DNA of 64,000 bases from a virus: positions 1 through 64,000 of IMG/VR virus record IMGVR_UViG_3300046003_005733, one strand, 5' to 3'. The notes under the pieces are model-generated. The model was given only the letters and a program-made list of their open reading frames with translations. It had not been told where the DNA came from and searched no databases. Below, one piece after another: positions 8,265 through 14,773 of this stretch. Every line of letters starts with the position of its first letter. The first letter of the stretch is position 1. The position numbers and the translations under genes were made by a program.

Positions 8265-8621
8265 GTGACAGTTAAACTTAAAAGAACACGGAAAAAAAAG
8301 CAAGATCTTAAAGGAACCATACATAGTGGGGTACTTTTTATCGGAGATTGTCAATTCTTTGCACAATCCCCTGTACTAGAGCTAGACGCTTCCACGGGAC
8401 AGACTAAAGACATCACTCCAGTAGACCCACTTAACCCCTTTAATACCTTAGATAGAACCTTTGACTTAGTAGGAGATGGGGAAACCAATGTAGAAGTAGC
8501 CCCATATCTTCCGGGTAGAGGGGTTCTAATCAATACCCACATGCAAGGTGGAGCTTTTGTTATAAAAAAGAGAATAAAAGATGGGAGACTTATTGGATTT
8601 ACAGTAACAATAAGGGAGTAA
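8265..8621 (+). CDS. Hypothetical 118-aa beta-rich protein
   Basis: Very basic N-terminus (KLKRTRKKK), then a beta-rich Gly/Pro/Asp-containing body ending in alternating hydrophobic strands. No family recognised. GTG start with AGAGG 9 bases upstream. Confidence 0.6.
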   Translation: MTVKLKRTRKKKQDLKGTIHSGVLFIGDCQFFAQSPVLELDASTGQTKDITPVDPLNPFNTLDRTFDLVGDGETNVEVAPYLPGRGVLINTHMQGGAFVIKKRIKDGRLIGFTVTIRE

Positions 8622-8622
8622 T

Positions 8623-8802
8623 ATGAATAATAACAAACAGATTAAATTAATTAACTATCTTATTAATAATACTGAATGCACAGAAGAATTAGATGATCAA
8701 GTTGTTGGAATGTCAGCACAAGAAATAATAGATGTACTTGAGCAAGTATCTGGTATTAGAAAAAACTTATACTCAAGCTCTCTCGGCAGAGAATTAGGTT
8801 GA
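8623..8802 (+). CDS. Hypothetical 59-aa protein with SLGRELG tail
   Basis: Asn/Gln-rich helical protein with GMSAQEIIDVLEQVSG resembling a short helix-turn-helix or UBA-like helix pair. Terminal SSSLGRELG belongs to the SLGKEL variant of the shared tail. ATG with GGGAG upstream. The stop overlaps the next gene's TTG start (TTGA). Confidence 0.6.
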   Translation: MNNNKQIKLINYLINNTECTEELDDQVVGMSAQEIIDVLEQVSGIRKNLYSSSLGRELG

Positions 8803-9044
8803 GTATAATCAATAACTGGAATACAATATCCACAGAAGAGGCTAGTTTAATCCTATTCCAACGATGTGTGGAGTTAATGCTTAATAATTCCAGTTATTTA
8901 ATTACAGCAGATGCTAACATAAGAATACTTACCCAGAGATTATATGGGGATTATAGGCAAGTTGCTAAAACTCAAGAGTTTAAGAGAGCAGAGAAGCATG
9001 TATTTTTCTTTAAGAACACAGGACTTGGAAGGGAGTTATTCTGA
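8799..9044 (+). CDS. Hypothetical 81-aa protein with GLGRELF tail
   Basis: Helical protein without a recognised domain, ending NTGLGRELF. TTG start inside the previous stop (TTGA), preceded by GAGAATTAGG. The next gene begins 26 bases later with its own ribosome site, so the tail is not imposed by overlap. Confidence 0.55.
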   Translation: MSIINNWNTISTEEASLILFQRCVELMLNNSSYLITADANIRILTQRLYGDYRQVAKTQEFKRAEKHVFFFKNTGLGRELF

Positions 9045-9070
9045 AATTTCAAGTAGATAGGAAATAGTAT

Positions 9071-9268
9071 ATGAAGCTTAATCGCTGGTATAAGGTATGG
9101 CACTACCATGGAGAGTACTATGTAAAGCCATATGAACGCTATGGCCCTGCGGCTTTCTTAGTATATATCTATGATAAACAAATTTCTAAAATAACTACCA
9201 CGGTCATATCTAAAGAATACTGTGATAATGTAATGGAATTAAGTAGTTTAGAGCAGGAACTACTGTGA
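9071..9268 (+). CDS. Small SH3-like barrel protein 1 of tandem array, SSLEQELL tail
   Basis: 65 residues: NRWYKVWHYHGEYYVKP looks like the opening strands of an SH3/KOW-type barrel. It ends ELSSLEQELL. The codons of the tail contain the ribosome site (CAGGAA) and the stop overlaps the GTG start of the next paralog (GTGA). Confidence 0.65.
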   Translation: MKLNRWYKVWHYHGEYYVKPYERYGPAAFLVYIYDKQISKITTTVISKEYCDNVMELSSLEQELL

Positions 9269-9510
9269 CGCTAAAGCTTGGTAAGTTATATAAGTTGGGT
9301 AATTCCGTATACGACCCATGGGATGAAGTAATCTATACTATTAAAATTGTACAAGAGCCTATGATATACTCACATAACGAATATTACTATAAAGCCCAGA
9401 TTATTAAAATGGGAGACGACCTACTAAACCAATCATATTTCATGCACTTATACCCAGATGATTGGGAAATAATAGAAGAACTTAGCAGTTTAGAAGTTGA
9501 ACTACTATGA
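9265..9510 (+). CDS. Small SH3-like barrel protein 2 of tandem array, SSLEVELL tail
   Basis: 81 residues, beta-rich, opening LKLGKLYKLGNSVYDPWDE. It shares the overall plan and terminal ELSSLEVELL with its neighbours but little other sequence. GTG start in the previous stop; its own stop overlaps the next ATG (ATGA). Confidence 0.65.
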   Translation: MTLKLGKLYKLGNSVYDPWDEVIYTIKIVQEPMIYSHNEYYYKAQIIKMGDDLLNQSYFMHLYPDDWEIIEELSSLEVELL

Positions 9511-9740
9511 AAATAGATGTCTGGTATAAAGCTACTTGGTATACTGGTTCTGATAGCACAACAAGCTTTAAATCTAGTATAATTGTTAAAAGAATCTCTA
9601 GTAAGGTTAATACCTATGCCGAGTTTGGAGGATTAGTATCTTACGAAGTTGTAAGGCATCCCGGTTATAGACTATCTGGGTTTGTGCCAGATTGCTGGAC
9701 TATTACTGAACTCAGTAGCTTAGAGCAGGAGTTATTATGA
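9507..9740 (+). CDS. Small SH3-like barrel protein 3 of tandem array, SSLEQELL tail
   Basis: 77 residues, opening IDVWYKATWYTGSDST and ending ELSSLEQELL. Third consecutive protein with this architecture. The last codons read GAGCAGGAGTTATTATGA, so ribosome site, stop and next start are packed together. Confidence 0.65.
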   Translation: MKIDVWYKATWYTGSDSTTSFKSSIIVKRISSKVNTYAEFGGLVSYEVVRHPGYRLSGFVPDCWTITELSSLEQELL

Positions 9741-9937
9741 ATTATAAGATTAAATGGGTAACTGGAGAAGAATATGCTAAGCTATTAAAAGACTGGCATG
9801 AGCGAAGCGTTTTTCCTAGTGGTTACGACATGGACATGTCAAGAGGGTTCAAAGCTATTGTAACGTGGGATGAGCATAGCAGCCAACCAACGCTTGTGCA
9901 AGTAGCTACCTCTGCGTTGATCAAAGAATTATTGTGA
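9737..9937 (+). CDS. Hypothetical 66-aa protein, SALIKELL tail, end of array
   Basis: Body differs from the three preceding proteins (helical start KWVTGEEYAKLLKDW, then a short beta stretch), but it still ends TSALIKELL. It is the last gene before the gene-poor module, so the tail is kept although no downstream start needs a ribosome site. Confidence 0.6.
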   Translation: MNYKIKWVTGEEYAKLLKDWHERSVFPSGYDMDMSRGFKAIVTWDEHSSQPTLVQVATSALIKELL

Positions 9938-10009
9938 CAGTCTAACTATAAAGTGGGAAATATATTGTGGAGCATATTCACCTTCAACTCCACACTCTCA
10001 TCCCCCTCA

Positions 10010-10022
10010 CCCCCCCCCCCCC
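10010..10022 (+). repeat. Homopolymer tract of 13 C
   Basis: Run of 13 C at the left border of the GC-rich module. Long C tracts are rare in this AT-rich phage. It may vary by slippage, or mark an assembly or terminal junction. Confidence 0.8.
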
Positions 10023-10050
10023 TAGCCGCACAGCTCAGCCGTCCGTGGCT

Positions 10051-10066
10051 TGGCATCGTTCTTGCA
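10051..10066 (+). promoter_or_regulatory. Sigma54-like -24/-12 box 1
   Basis: TGGCAT-N5-TTGCA, matching the RpoN consensus (GG and GC exactly 10 bases apart). First of four rightward copies within 107 bases. Confidence 0.45.
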
Positions 10067-10075
10067 TGGGCCACT

Positions 10076-10091
10076 TGGCACCGGCCTTGCA
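10076..10091 (+). promoter_or_regulatory. Sigma54-like -24/-12 box 2
   Basis: TGGCAC-N5-TTGCA, 25 bases after box 1. The core matches the RpoN consensus; the five-base spacer differs from the other copies, so conservation is limited to the contact positions. Confidence 0.45.
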
Positions 10092-10101
10092 TGCACTGGC
10101 T

Positions 10102-10135
10102 TGGCACAGGCCTTGCAGATGCAAAGGTCATGCCT
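10102..10135. promoter_or_regulatory. Inverted pair of sigma54-like boxes (left pair)
   Basis: Plus-strand TGGCAC-N5-TTGCA (10102-10117), two bases, then minus-strand AGGCAT-N5-TTGCA (10135-10120). The two halves match only at the -24 and -12 words, not in the spacers. The same 16-2-16 arrangement recurs at 11139 and 11397. Confidence 0.5.
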
Positions 10136-10141
10136 AGTCCT

Positions 10142-10157
10142 TGGCATGATTATTGCT
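10142..10157 (+). promoter_or_regulatory. Sigma54-like -24/-12 box 4
   Basis: TGGCAT-N5-TTGCT. It ends 1 base before the 3' end of the minus-strand gene at 10159, so any transcript would be antisense to that gene. Confidence 0.45.
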
Positions 10158-10158
10158 A

Positions 10159-10380
10159 TTAGATTCCCATTGGTTTCTCTAGTAGAATGGTCTCGCCTTC
10201 CTTGACTCCCTTAGTAGCTCCGTTTAGTGTCTTATAAGTTTTTCGTATCATAACGCCTAGGATGGTATTAGTCTTAGTCCAGTGATCTTGTATGACATCC
10301 AGTGACCTTGTAGCTACAATGTGATAAACTTCATTCCCTTCCTTACCTTTGTTGTCTGCCTTTGTTTTAAATCGTACCAT
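10159..10380 (-). CDS. Hypothetical 73-aa protein in GC-rich module
   Basis: Unrecognised basic, beta-rich protein, the only minus-strand gene between 7.2 and 47.5 kb. ATG preceded by AAGGGG in a context (AACAAGGGGAAAAC) nearly identical to that of the plus-strand gene at 10587. Base composition is less AT-rich than the phage average, consistent with acquisition. Confidence 0.55.
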   Translation of the reverse strand: MVRFKTKADNKGKEGNEVYHIVATRSLDVIQDHWTKTNTILGVMIRKTYKTLNGATKGVKEGETILLEKPMGI

Positions 10381-10409
10381 TGTTTTCCCCTTGTTTGTTT
10401 CTTACCCTC

Positions 10410-10418
10410 ATCATACCA
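10410..10418 (-). promoter_or_regulatory. Possible extended -10 promoter
   Basis: Minus-strand TGGTATGAT, a TGn extended -10 located 30 bases before the 73-residue gene. No good -35 at normal spacing. Confidence 0.3.
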
Positions 10419-10471
10419 TAGGTGTAACGATTCGCAGCAAAGTCAATAATGACGGGGACTTGCAGCATAAT

Positions 10472-10500
10472 TTGACACTTTGAATCAAAAATGCTAAGAT
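10472..10500 (+). promoter_or_regulatory. Sigma70-type promoter (first of tandem pair)
   Basis: TTGACA, 17-base spacer, TAAGAT. Consensus -35. About 90 bases before the gene at 10587 and 20 bases upstream of a second promoter. Confidence 0.7.
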
Positions 10501-10519
10501 GAGGACATCAAGGGGAAAG

Positions 10520-10548
10520 TTGACAGAAACATCGAATGGGTGTAGTAT
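10520..10548 (+). promoter_or_regulatory. Sigma70-type promoter (second of tandem pair)
   Basis: TTGACA, 17-base spacer ending TG, TAGTAT. Consensus -35 and extended -10; predicted start about 30 bases before the ATG at 10587. Confidence 0.7.
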
Positions 10549-10586
10549 CTTAGTAAGCAAATAACACAACGCAACAAGGGGATAAC

Positions 10587-10790
10587 ATGAAGCTTTATAA
10601 TGTATGCAATGATTTAAGCCTATCACTTACTGAAGACAAGGTTCCGAGAGGGTACAGATGGATTAAGCAAGACGTGCGGATAAATGATCAGGCAGTGTCG
10701 GTCGAGCTTGGGTACTGCACTAAGCACAAAGAGCTTCACTATCTTCGGACAAGCTCTGAAACTGACATTGAAGGAGAGAGGCTAAGATAG
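10587..10790 (+). CDS. Hypothetical 67-aa protein in GC-rich module
   Basis: Unrecognised; charged, with two Cys and an acidic central part. ATG with AAGGGG 6 bases upstream, driven by two tandem sigma70-type promoters. Codon choice is more GC-rich than in the rest of the phage. Confidence 0.55.
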   Translation: MKLYNVCNDLSLSLTEDKVPRGYRWIKQDVRINDQAVSVELGYCTKHKELHYLRTSSETDIEGERLR

Positions 10791-10841
10791 CCTTTTATCT
10801 TGACACGCTATAGCATACGACAACACAACAAATGGAGCCAT

Positions 10842-11096
10842 ATGATTTACTTATTACAAATACTTAGAATGCTTAACAAGAAACAACAAAGGGAGTTCGT
10901 GGCATTGTTTTCAGACCTTGACTATGAGCTGAATGACATGGGATGGAAGGGGGACGAAACTACTCTAGTCAATGACATGCTTTTCAACCACTTCGGTCTA
11001 AGCGTTGAGGATAATGGTCAACTTCAAATGTTAACCGACTGCATTCTAAAGCCCAACATGCTTAAAGCAGCAGCCACTACAGTCAACATCTTATAA
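10842..11096 (+). CDS. Hypothetical 84-aa helical protein in GC-rich module
   Basis: All-helical, Leu/Met-rich protein with an acidic centre. No known domain recognised. Start at ATG 10842 has GGAG 5 bases upstream and is preferred to an in-frame TTG at 10800. A perfect hairpin terminator follows 17 bases after the stop. Confidence 0.55.
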   Translation: MIYLLQILRMLNKKQQREFVALFSDLDYELNDMGWKGDETTLVNDMLFNHFGLSVEDNGQLQMLTDCILKPNMLKAAATTVNIL

Positions 11097-11113
11097 CTCT
11101 CCAAGTCGCTAAG

Positions 11114-11134
11114 CTCCCTTCGGGGAGTTTTTTT
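11114..11134 (+). terminator. Rho-independent terminator
   Basis: CTCCC-TTCG-GGGAG followed by seven T. Ends the 10587-11096 transcript. Confidence 0.85.
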
Positions 11135-11138
11135 GGCT

Positions 11139-11172
11139 TGGCATGGGGCTTGCAGATGCAATAACTGTGCCT
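11139..11172. promoter_or_regulatory. Inverted pair of sigma54-like boxes (middle pair)
   Basis: Plus TGGCAT-N5-TTGCA (11139-11154), GA, then minus AGGCAC-N5-TTGCA (11172-11157). Same geometry as the pair at 10102. It starts five bases after the terminator. Confidence 0.5.
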
Positions 11173-11289
11173 ATTTTTTTAAGCTCGCTCCTTCCCTAAT
11201 CATGATTACTATTGGGCTTATTTTTCAAGCTCGCCCTTTTGCGCTTGTCTTACCCTCATTGTAGCAAAAAAGAATTAAGCTGTATATAA

Positions 11290-11305
11290 CGCAAAGATCA
11301 TGCCA
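11290..11305 (-). promoter_or_regulatory. Sigma54-like box, minus strand, unpaired
   Basis: Minus-strand TGGCAT-N5-TTGCG. The opposite half expected at 11272-11287 is absent. Confidence 0.4.
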
Positions 11306-11333
11306 AAACATTTTCTAAGCTGGAATATACGCT

Positions 11334-11367
11334 GGATGTTGGCTTTGCATAAGCAAAACTCATGCCA
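11334..11367. promoter_or_regulatory. Inverted pair of sigma54-like boxes with degenerate left half
   Basis: The minus half is good (TGGCAT-N5-TTGCT, 11367-11352). The left half keeps TTGCA and the two-base centre, but its -24 word is TGGATG displaced by one base. Confidence 0.4.
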
Positions 11368-11377
11368 TGTTTCTTTA

Positions 11378-11386
11378 GGGGGGGGG
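11378..11386 (+). repeat. Homopolymer tract of 9 G
   Basis: Run of nine G between two sigma54-like pairs, the second long G/C tract in the module. Confidence 0.75.
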
Positions 11387-11396
11387 ATCTTCCAAT

Positions 11397-11430
11397 TGGC
11401 ACATGCTTTGCTAGTGCAATATTGAGGCCT
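11397..11430. promoter_or_regulatory. Inverted pair of sigma54-like boxes (right pair)
   Basis: Plus TGGCAC-N5-TTGCT (11397-11412), AG, then minus AGGCCT-N5-TTGCA (11430-11415). Third complete 16-2-16 pair; the minus -24 word is the weakest. Confidence 0.45.
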
Positions 11431-11458
11431 TACCAGTTACGAATTTATGAGTAACCGC

Positions 11459-11502
11459 TTGACAAATATTTATTTCGTTTGGCTATTGCATTATGATGCA
11501 TA
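11459..11502 (+). promoter_or_regulatory. Possible promoter region with TTGACA and TATGAT
   Basis: TTGACA at 11459-11464 followed by A/T-rich sequence and TATGAT inside a TGCAT-TATG-ATGCA palindrome; spacing between the two is too long for a single sigma70 site. A GTTAC-N10-GTAAC inverted repeat lies just upstream. Probably drives the 29-residue gene at 11534. Confidence 0.35.
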
Positions 11503-11533
11503 GTGTGAGAATATTGTTTTAAGAGGGGATTAG

Positions 11534-11623
11534 ATGAAAACTTATATTATACTAGTGCTGACATTAACCTTAGTAAACTTATTATCACGCTCTGATACTG
11601 TTTTAAAGGCTTTTGAGCAGTGA
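11534..11623 (+). CDS. 29-aa membrane micropeptide
   Basis: A 30-codon gene with AGGGGA 5 bases before ATG, encoding a short basic start, one hydrophobic segment (about residues 4-17) and a polar end. Resembles the single-helix micropeptides elsewhere in the early region. No function known. Confidence 0.45.
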   Translation: MKTYIILVLTLTLVNLLSRSDTVLKAFEQ

Positions 11624-12093
11624 TTTAATACACCTTATCAAGCTGACCTAGTAAGCTCAAATCAGGGCTTCAAAACGTACTGGGGAAGCTTAAACATACC
11701 ATCCGAGGGGACTGGGCTTGAGCTTGGTCCTCTTTCCAATTTTCAGATACTTACAGGGAATTAATATGCGGGCGCAATGAAACTAAGCTGTCTTTATGTG
11801 ACACCTTGTTTTATGCCTTTACAGGTACTCAATTCATTCCCTGCAAAGTCTGTGCCATATAGTCTCATTTCATCAACCATGGCTAAATTGTCACTGTTTT
11901 AAGGGCGTTACGCTCGAAACATAATCCCACGTTTTCGAGTCAAGCTATTTCAGGGGCTTGCGCTGACATGGCTCAAACGCTTTAAAACGTTCAAGGCATG
12001 CTTTTTTTCACGTTCCCAATTAATGCCAGTGCGAGGGCTTATCCTCATAATGTAAGGGGGTTTATATAAAAGTTAAGAGATGTCACTTTATTA
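11624..12093 (+). other. 470-base non-coding stretch with several hairpins
   Basis: I see no convincing gene on either strand. Local inverted repeats include CTCGAAAC...GTTTTCGAG, AACG...CGTT, GAGG...CCTC and GGAC...GTCC, and GC content exceeds the surroundings. It could be an untranslated leader, an RNA gene transcribed from the promoter near 11460, or part of a replication or packaging site. Confidence 0.4.
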
Positions 12094-12122
12094 TTGACGC
12101 ATTATTTCTTTTCCTGTAGAAT
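12094..12122 (+). promoter_or_regulatory. Sigma70-type promoter with TTGACGCAT -35
   Basis: TTGACG, 17-base spacer, TAGAAT. The first 19 bases (TTGACGCATTATTTCTTTT) are identical to those of the promoter at 13777. Confidence 0.7.
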
Positions 12123-12157
12123 CTTACTAAGGAAGCAAACAACAAAGAGGGCAACAT

Positions 12158-12343
12158 ATGAAAGATTTATTAAATAAAGTTGAAATGATTGAAAAGAAAA
12201 TGGATATTTATGTTGAATTTTACGGATGGTCAAGCGATGAGACTAAAGCCTTAAAAGATCAATTAGATCAACTTAATTCAGCTATTATTGAGTTAATGTT
12301 ATTAGATCAAGAAATAACTAGAATTAAATCATTTGTAGCATAA
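12158..12343 (+). CDS. Hypothetical 61-aa coiled-coil protein
   Basis: Unrecognised acidic protein that is almost wholly helical with heptad-like Leu/Ile spacing. ATG with AGAGGG ribosome site, 36 bases after a clear promoter -10. Likely early. Confidence 0.6.
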   Translation: MKDLLNKVEMIEKKMDIYVEFYGWSSDETKALKDQLDQLNSAIIELMLLDQEITRIKSFVA

Positions 12344-12354
12344 AAGGGGACAAA

Positions 12355-12504
12355 ATGAGCATAAAATTTAAAATCGGTATGGTTCAAGATGGAAAAACGG
12401 CAATTTATGAAAGATCATTCAGTAAACGAAGCCTTAAGTTATTCAATGACAAATATCATTGGGGCTTTAATACTAGAGTTTTAATTTTAATAAAAGGGGA
12501 ATAA
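12355..12504 (+). CDS. Hypothetical 49-aa protein
   Basis: Small beta-rich basic protein with no recognised domain. ATG preceded by AAGGGGA. Its last codons (AAA GGG GAA TAA) provide the ribosome site for the next gene, which starts 2 bases after the stop. Confidence 0.5.
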   Translation: MSIKFKIGMVQDGKTAIYERSFSKRSLKLFNDKYHWGFNTRVLILIKGE

Positions 12505-12505
12505 T

Positions 12506-12937
12506 ATGGGAACGAGGGCATTAATTCACGTTAAGGATGGAAGAAAGACAATTGCCACAATTTATAGGCAGTATGACGGATATCCTACTGGACTAGGCGA
12601 GGATGTTAAGAAAATTTTAAACAATGGAAATGTTATTATTTTGAATGGTTATAATGATTCATGCGCTACGCCTTCAAAATTTAACGGCATGGGATGTTTG
12701 GCTGCTTATTTAATAGGGGAGTTAAAGCAAAAGAAAATAGGAAATGTTTATATTATGGCACCTAATACAGAGGGCAGTGGGGAGGATTTTACTTATATTT
12801 TAAGTCAAGATGTGAATTCTGTAAAGTTAAAAGTCATTGATAGTTACACTAAAAAAGTGCTTTATAATGGGCGTTTAAAAGATTTTTGTGGTCAAAAAGC
12901 CGAGGGCGTGACTTCACTTGAGATAGAATTAACTTAA
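12506..12937 (+). CDS. MGTRALIHV-type conserved protein with TSLEIELT tail
   Basis: 143 residues. The N-terminus (GTRALIHVKDG..IATIYRQYDGYPTGLG) resembles a protein type I have seen in phages and bacteria; its function is unknown to me. It ends VTSLEIELT, the shared C-terminal tail, although the next gene is 65 bases away behind its own promoter. Here the tail cannot be explained by a need to encode a downstream ribosome site. Confidence 0.7.
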   Translation: MGTRALIHVKDGRKTIATIYRQYDGYPTGLGEDVKKILNNGNVIILNGYNDSCATPSKFNGMGCLAAYLIGELKQKKIGNVYIMAPNTEGSGEDFTYILSQDVNSVKLKVIDSYTKKVLYNGRLKDFCGQKAEGVTSLEIELT

Positions 12938-12941
12938 AAAC

Positions 12942-12970
12942 TTGACTTAATTTGACGCATGGAATATAAT
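12942..12970 (+). promoter_or_regulatory. Sigma70-type promoter with TGACGCA in spacer
   Basis: TTGACT, 17-base spacer, TATAAT (perfect -10). TTGACGCAT lies inside the spacer, 12 bases before the -10, exactly as in the promoter at 16171. Confidence 0.8.
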
Positions 12971-13002
12971 AATCTTAGGGAATTTAACAAAAAGGAAATA
13001 AT

Positions 13003-13734
13003 ATGTCAATTTGCTTAACTCAAACGTCTCACATTGGCTCTAATAAATTCGGGTTTATCTCAAGTGAAAGTCTAGTAAAAAATCTTGAAAATAAGGGATT
13101 TAAATTGTCTGATGTTGTGGAGTCTAAAATTAGAAAGGATAAGGAAAAACGCCTAGGCTTCCAAAAACATGTTTTGCGCTTTGATGTTGGCTATTCAAAT
13201 AGTCAAGGGAAACTTCAACTATTAGCTATTAATTCTCACGAAGGTTCAAGCGCGTTGACTTTCCGACTAGGCTTTTTTCGAATGGTTTGTTCCAATGGTT
13301 TGATAGTGGGGAGTGACTTAATTCCTAAAATTAAAGTAAGGCATACCCAAAATGGGCTTTTAAAGCTTGACGATTCAATCGAGGAAATGATGGACTATAG
13401 GACTGTAGCAATCGATGGAATTAATGCAATGAGCAATAAAATTTTGACTAGTGACGAAATTAAAGCCTTGCAAGATTCATGCCTAAAATTGAGAATGGGG
13501 GATAAATATTCTGATAAACTTATCCCTCTTTTTGAAGCGAAGCGGTGGGAAGATAAAAGAGAAGATTTATTTAGCCAATTTAATATCATTCAAGAAAATT
13601 TGATGAGAACGGGCTTTTATGTACAGGATGAGGATAAGAATAAGACTAGTAAAGTAAGAGCGATAAAAGGCGTTGACGCTAATATCCTTTTAAATACTAG
13701 TATCTACAACGAAGCTTTGAAGCTTATCGCATAA
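13003..13734 (+). CDS. DUF932 family protein
   Basis: 243 residues resembling the DUF932 family of phages and plasmids: basic alpha/beta N-terminus, then FRLGFFRMVCSNGLIVG (about residues 85-105), the typical core 'x-R-x-V-C-x-N-G-L'. Function unknown; members often lie in accessory or early regions. ATG with AAAGGAA upstream, its own promoter and terminator, so it is a single-gene unit. Confidence 0.8.
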   Translation: MSICLTQTSHIGSNKFGFISSESLVKNLENKGFKLSDVVESKIRKDKEKRLGFQKHVLRFDVGYSNSQGKLQLLAINSHEGSSALTFRLGFFRMVCSNGLIVGSDLIPKIKVRHTQNGLLKLDDSIEEMMDYRTVAIDGINAMSNKILTSDEIKALQDSCLKLRMGDKYSDKLIPLFEAKRWEDKREDLFSQFNIIQENLMRTGFYVQDEDKNKTSKVRAIKGVDANILLNTSIYNEALKLIA

Positions 13735-13740
13735 AAAGGG

Positions 13741-13767
13741 GCGGGCTTTATGCCCGCTCATTTTTTT
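13741..13767 (+). terminator. Rho-independent terminator
   Basis: GCGGGC-TTTAT-GCCCGC followed by TCATTTTTTT, directly after the DUF932 gene and just before the next promoter. Confidence 0.9.
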
Positions 13768-13776
13768 AAATACTAT

Positions 13777-13805
13777 TTGACGCATTATTTCTTTTTTGAT
13801 AAGAT
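13777..13805 (+). promoter_or_regulatory. Sigma70-type promoter with TTGACGCAT -35
   Basis: TTGACG, 17-base spacer, TAAGAT. Drives the Gene 88-like gene at 13836. Confidence 0.75.
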
Positions 13806-13835
13806 GAATCAAGCTTTTCAACCAAAGGGGATACA

Positions 13836-14543
13836 ATGAAACATAAAAAACTATTGACTACTGCAAACGCAAAAACTTCAAAGGGCGAGGATCTAGGATA
13901 TCTCACTGGAATTCTTTATATGGCTCCGGCTAATCTTGTCGAGGGTATAAATGTTTGCAAATTTGCCTCTAAAGGATGTAAGGAAGCTTGCCTTTATAGT
14001 GCAGGTAGGGGAAAATTTAACAGCGTTAAAAAGGCGCGTATTGCAAAAACTGAATTTTTTAGAGATAACAAAGAGGCGTTTATCACTTCCCTTGTTTGGT
14101 CAATTGAAGGCGTATTAAGGGAAGCAAAAAGAAAAAATCTTATTCCAGCGATTCGATTGAATGGAACGAGTGATATTTCATGGGAAGAAATTGTCATAAA
14201 GGATGGAAAAAATATCTTTGAAGTTTTCTCGTATGTCCAATTTTATGATTACACTCCGAATCATACTAGAATGGATGCATTAACAGGAAAATGGAACAAT
14301 TACCACCTTACGTTTAGCCGTAAAGAGTCAAGGGCGAATCATATACAGTGCGAGAAAATGTTGAGACTAGGCGTTAACGTCGCAGCGGTTTATTCCAATG
14401 TGAGCAAAGTAGTCAATGAGCTTGGCGCAATCGATGGCGATTTACATGACCTAAGATTTTTGGATGTTAAGGGTAAAATTGTGGCACTAAAGGCAAAGGG
14501 CGAGGCAAAGAAAGATAAAACAGGCTTTGTGATTCATAACTAA
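13836..14543 (+). CDS. Gene 88-family phage protein
   Basis: 235 residues matching the Gene 88 family known from mycobacteriophages and many other phages and plasmids: opening KKLLTTANAKTSKGEDLGY, then a cysteine motif CKFASKGCKEAC (C41, C48, C52), IRLNGTSDI near residue 110 and a conserved YDYT. The Cys triad suggests metal or Fe-S binding, but the biochemical role is not known to me. ATG with AAGGGG ribosome site. Confidence 0.8.
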   Translation: MKHKKLLTTANAKTSKGEDLGYLTGILYMAPANLVEGINVCKFASKGCKEACLYSAGRGKFNSVKKARIAKTEFFRDNKEAFITSLVWSIEGVLREAKRKNLIPAIRLNGTSDISWEEIVIKDGKNIFEVFSYVQFYDYTPNHTRMDALTGKWNNYHLTFSRKESRANHIQCEKMLRLGVNVAAVYSNVSKVVNELGAIDGDLHDLRFLDVKGKIVALKAKGEAKKDKTGFVIHN

Positions 14544-14557
14544 ATGGGAGGGATAAA

Positions 14558-14773
14558 GTGAAAATTTACACATTAATTTTTGAAACATCTGGTAATGGTA
14601 TTTATTCCGAAAGTTTTAAGACCAAACAAAAAGCACTGAATTATTTAAAGGATTGGGACGAAACGGAAAACATGGATGAAGTTATTTTAGATATAAATAA
14701 GCATGGATATTTTTATTGCGATGACGATAAAAATTCATGGGGGATTATTTTAGAAAAAAATGAGTTAACATGA
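14558..14773 (+). CDS. Hypothetical 71-aa acidic protein
   Basis: Small alpha/beta protein: IYTLIFETSGNGIYSESF strand pair, helix KQKALNYLKDW, then Cys/Asp-rich end and terminal NELT. GTG start with GGGAGGG upstream; its stop overlaps the next ATG (ATGA). Same transcript as the Gene 88-like gene. Confidence 0.6.
   Translation: MKIYTLIFETSGNGIYSESFKTKQKALNYLKDWDETENMDEVILDINKHGYFYCDDDKNSWGIILEKNELT

Noticed and set aside
9946-10162. Reading frames on both strands across the C13 tract
   Set aside because: They read through homopolymer and promoter-like repeats, lack ribosome sites and have low-complexity products.
10411-10626. Minus-strand frame over the tandem promoters
   Set aside because: Covers two clear plus-strand promoters and a ribosome site and has no start signal of its own.
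11777-11902. 41-codon frame in the non-coding stretch
   Set aside because: No ribosome site, no similarity to known signals, and it crosses the hairpin-rich part.
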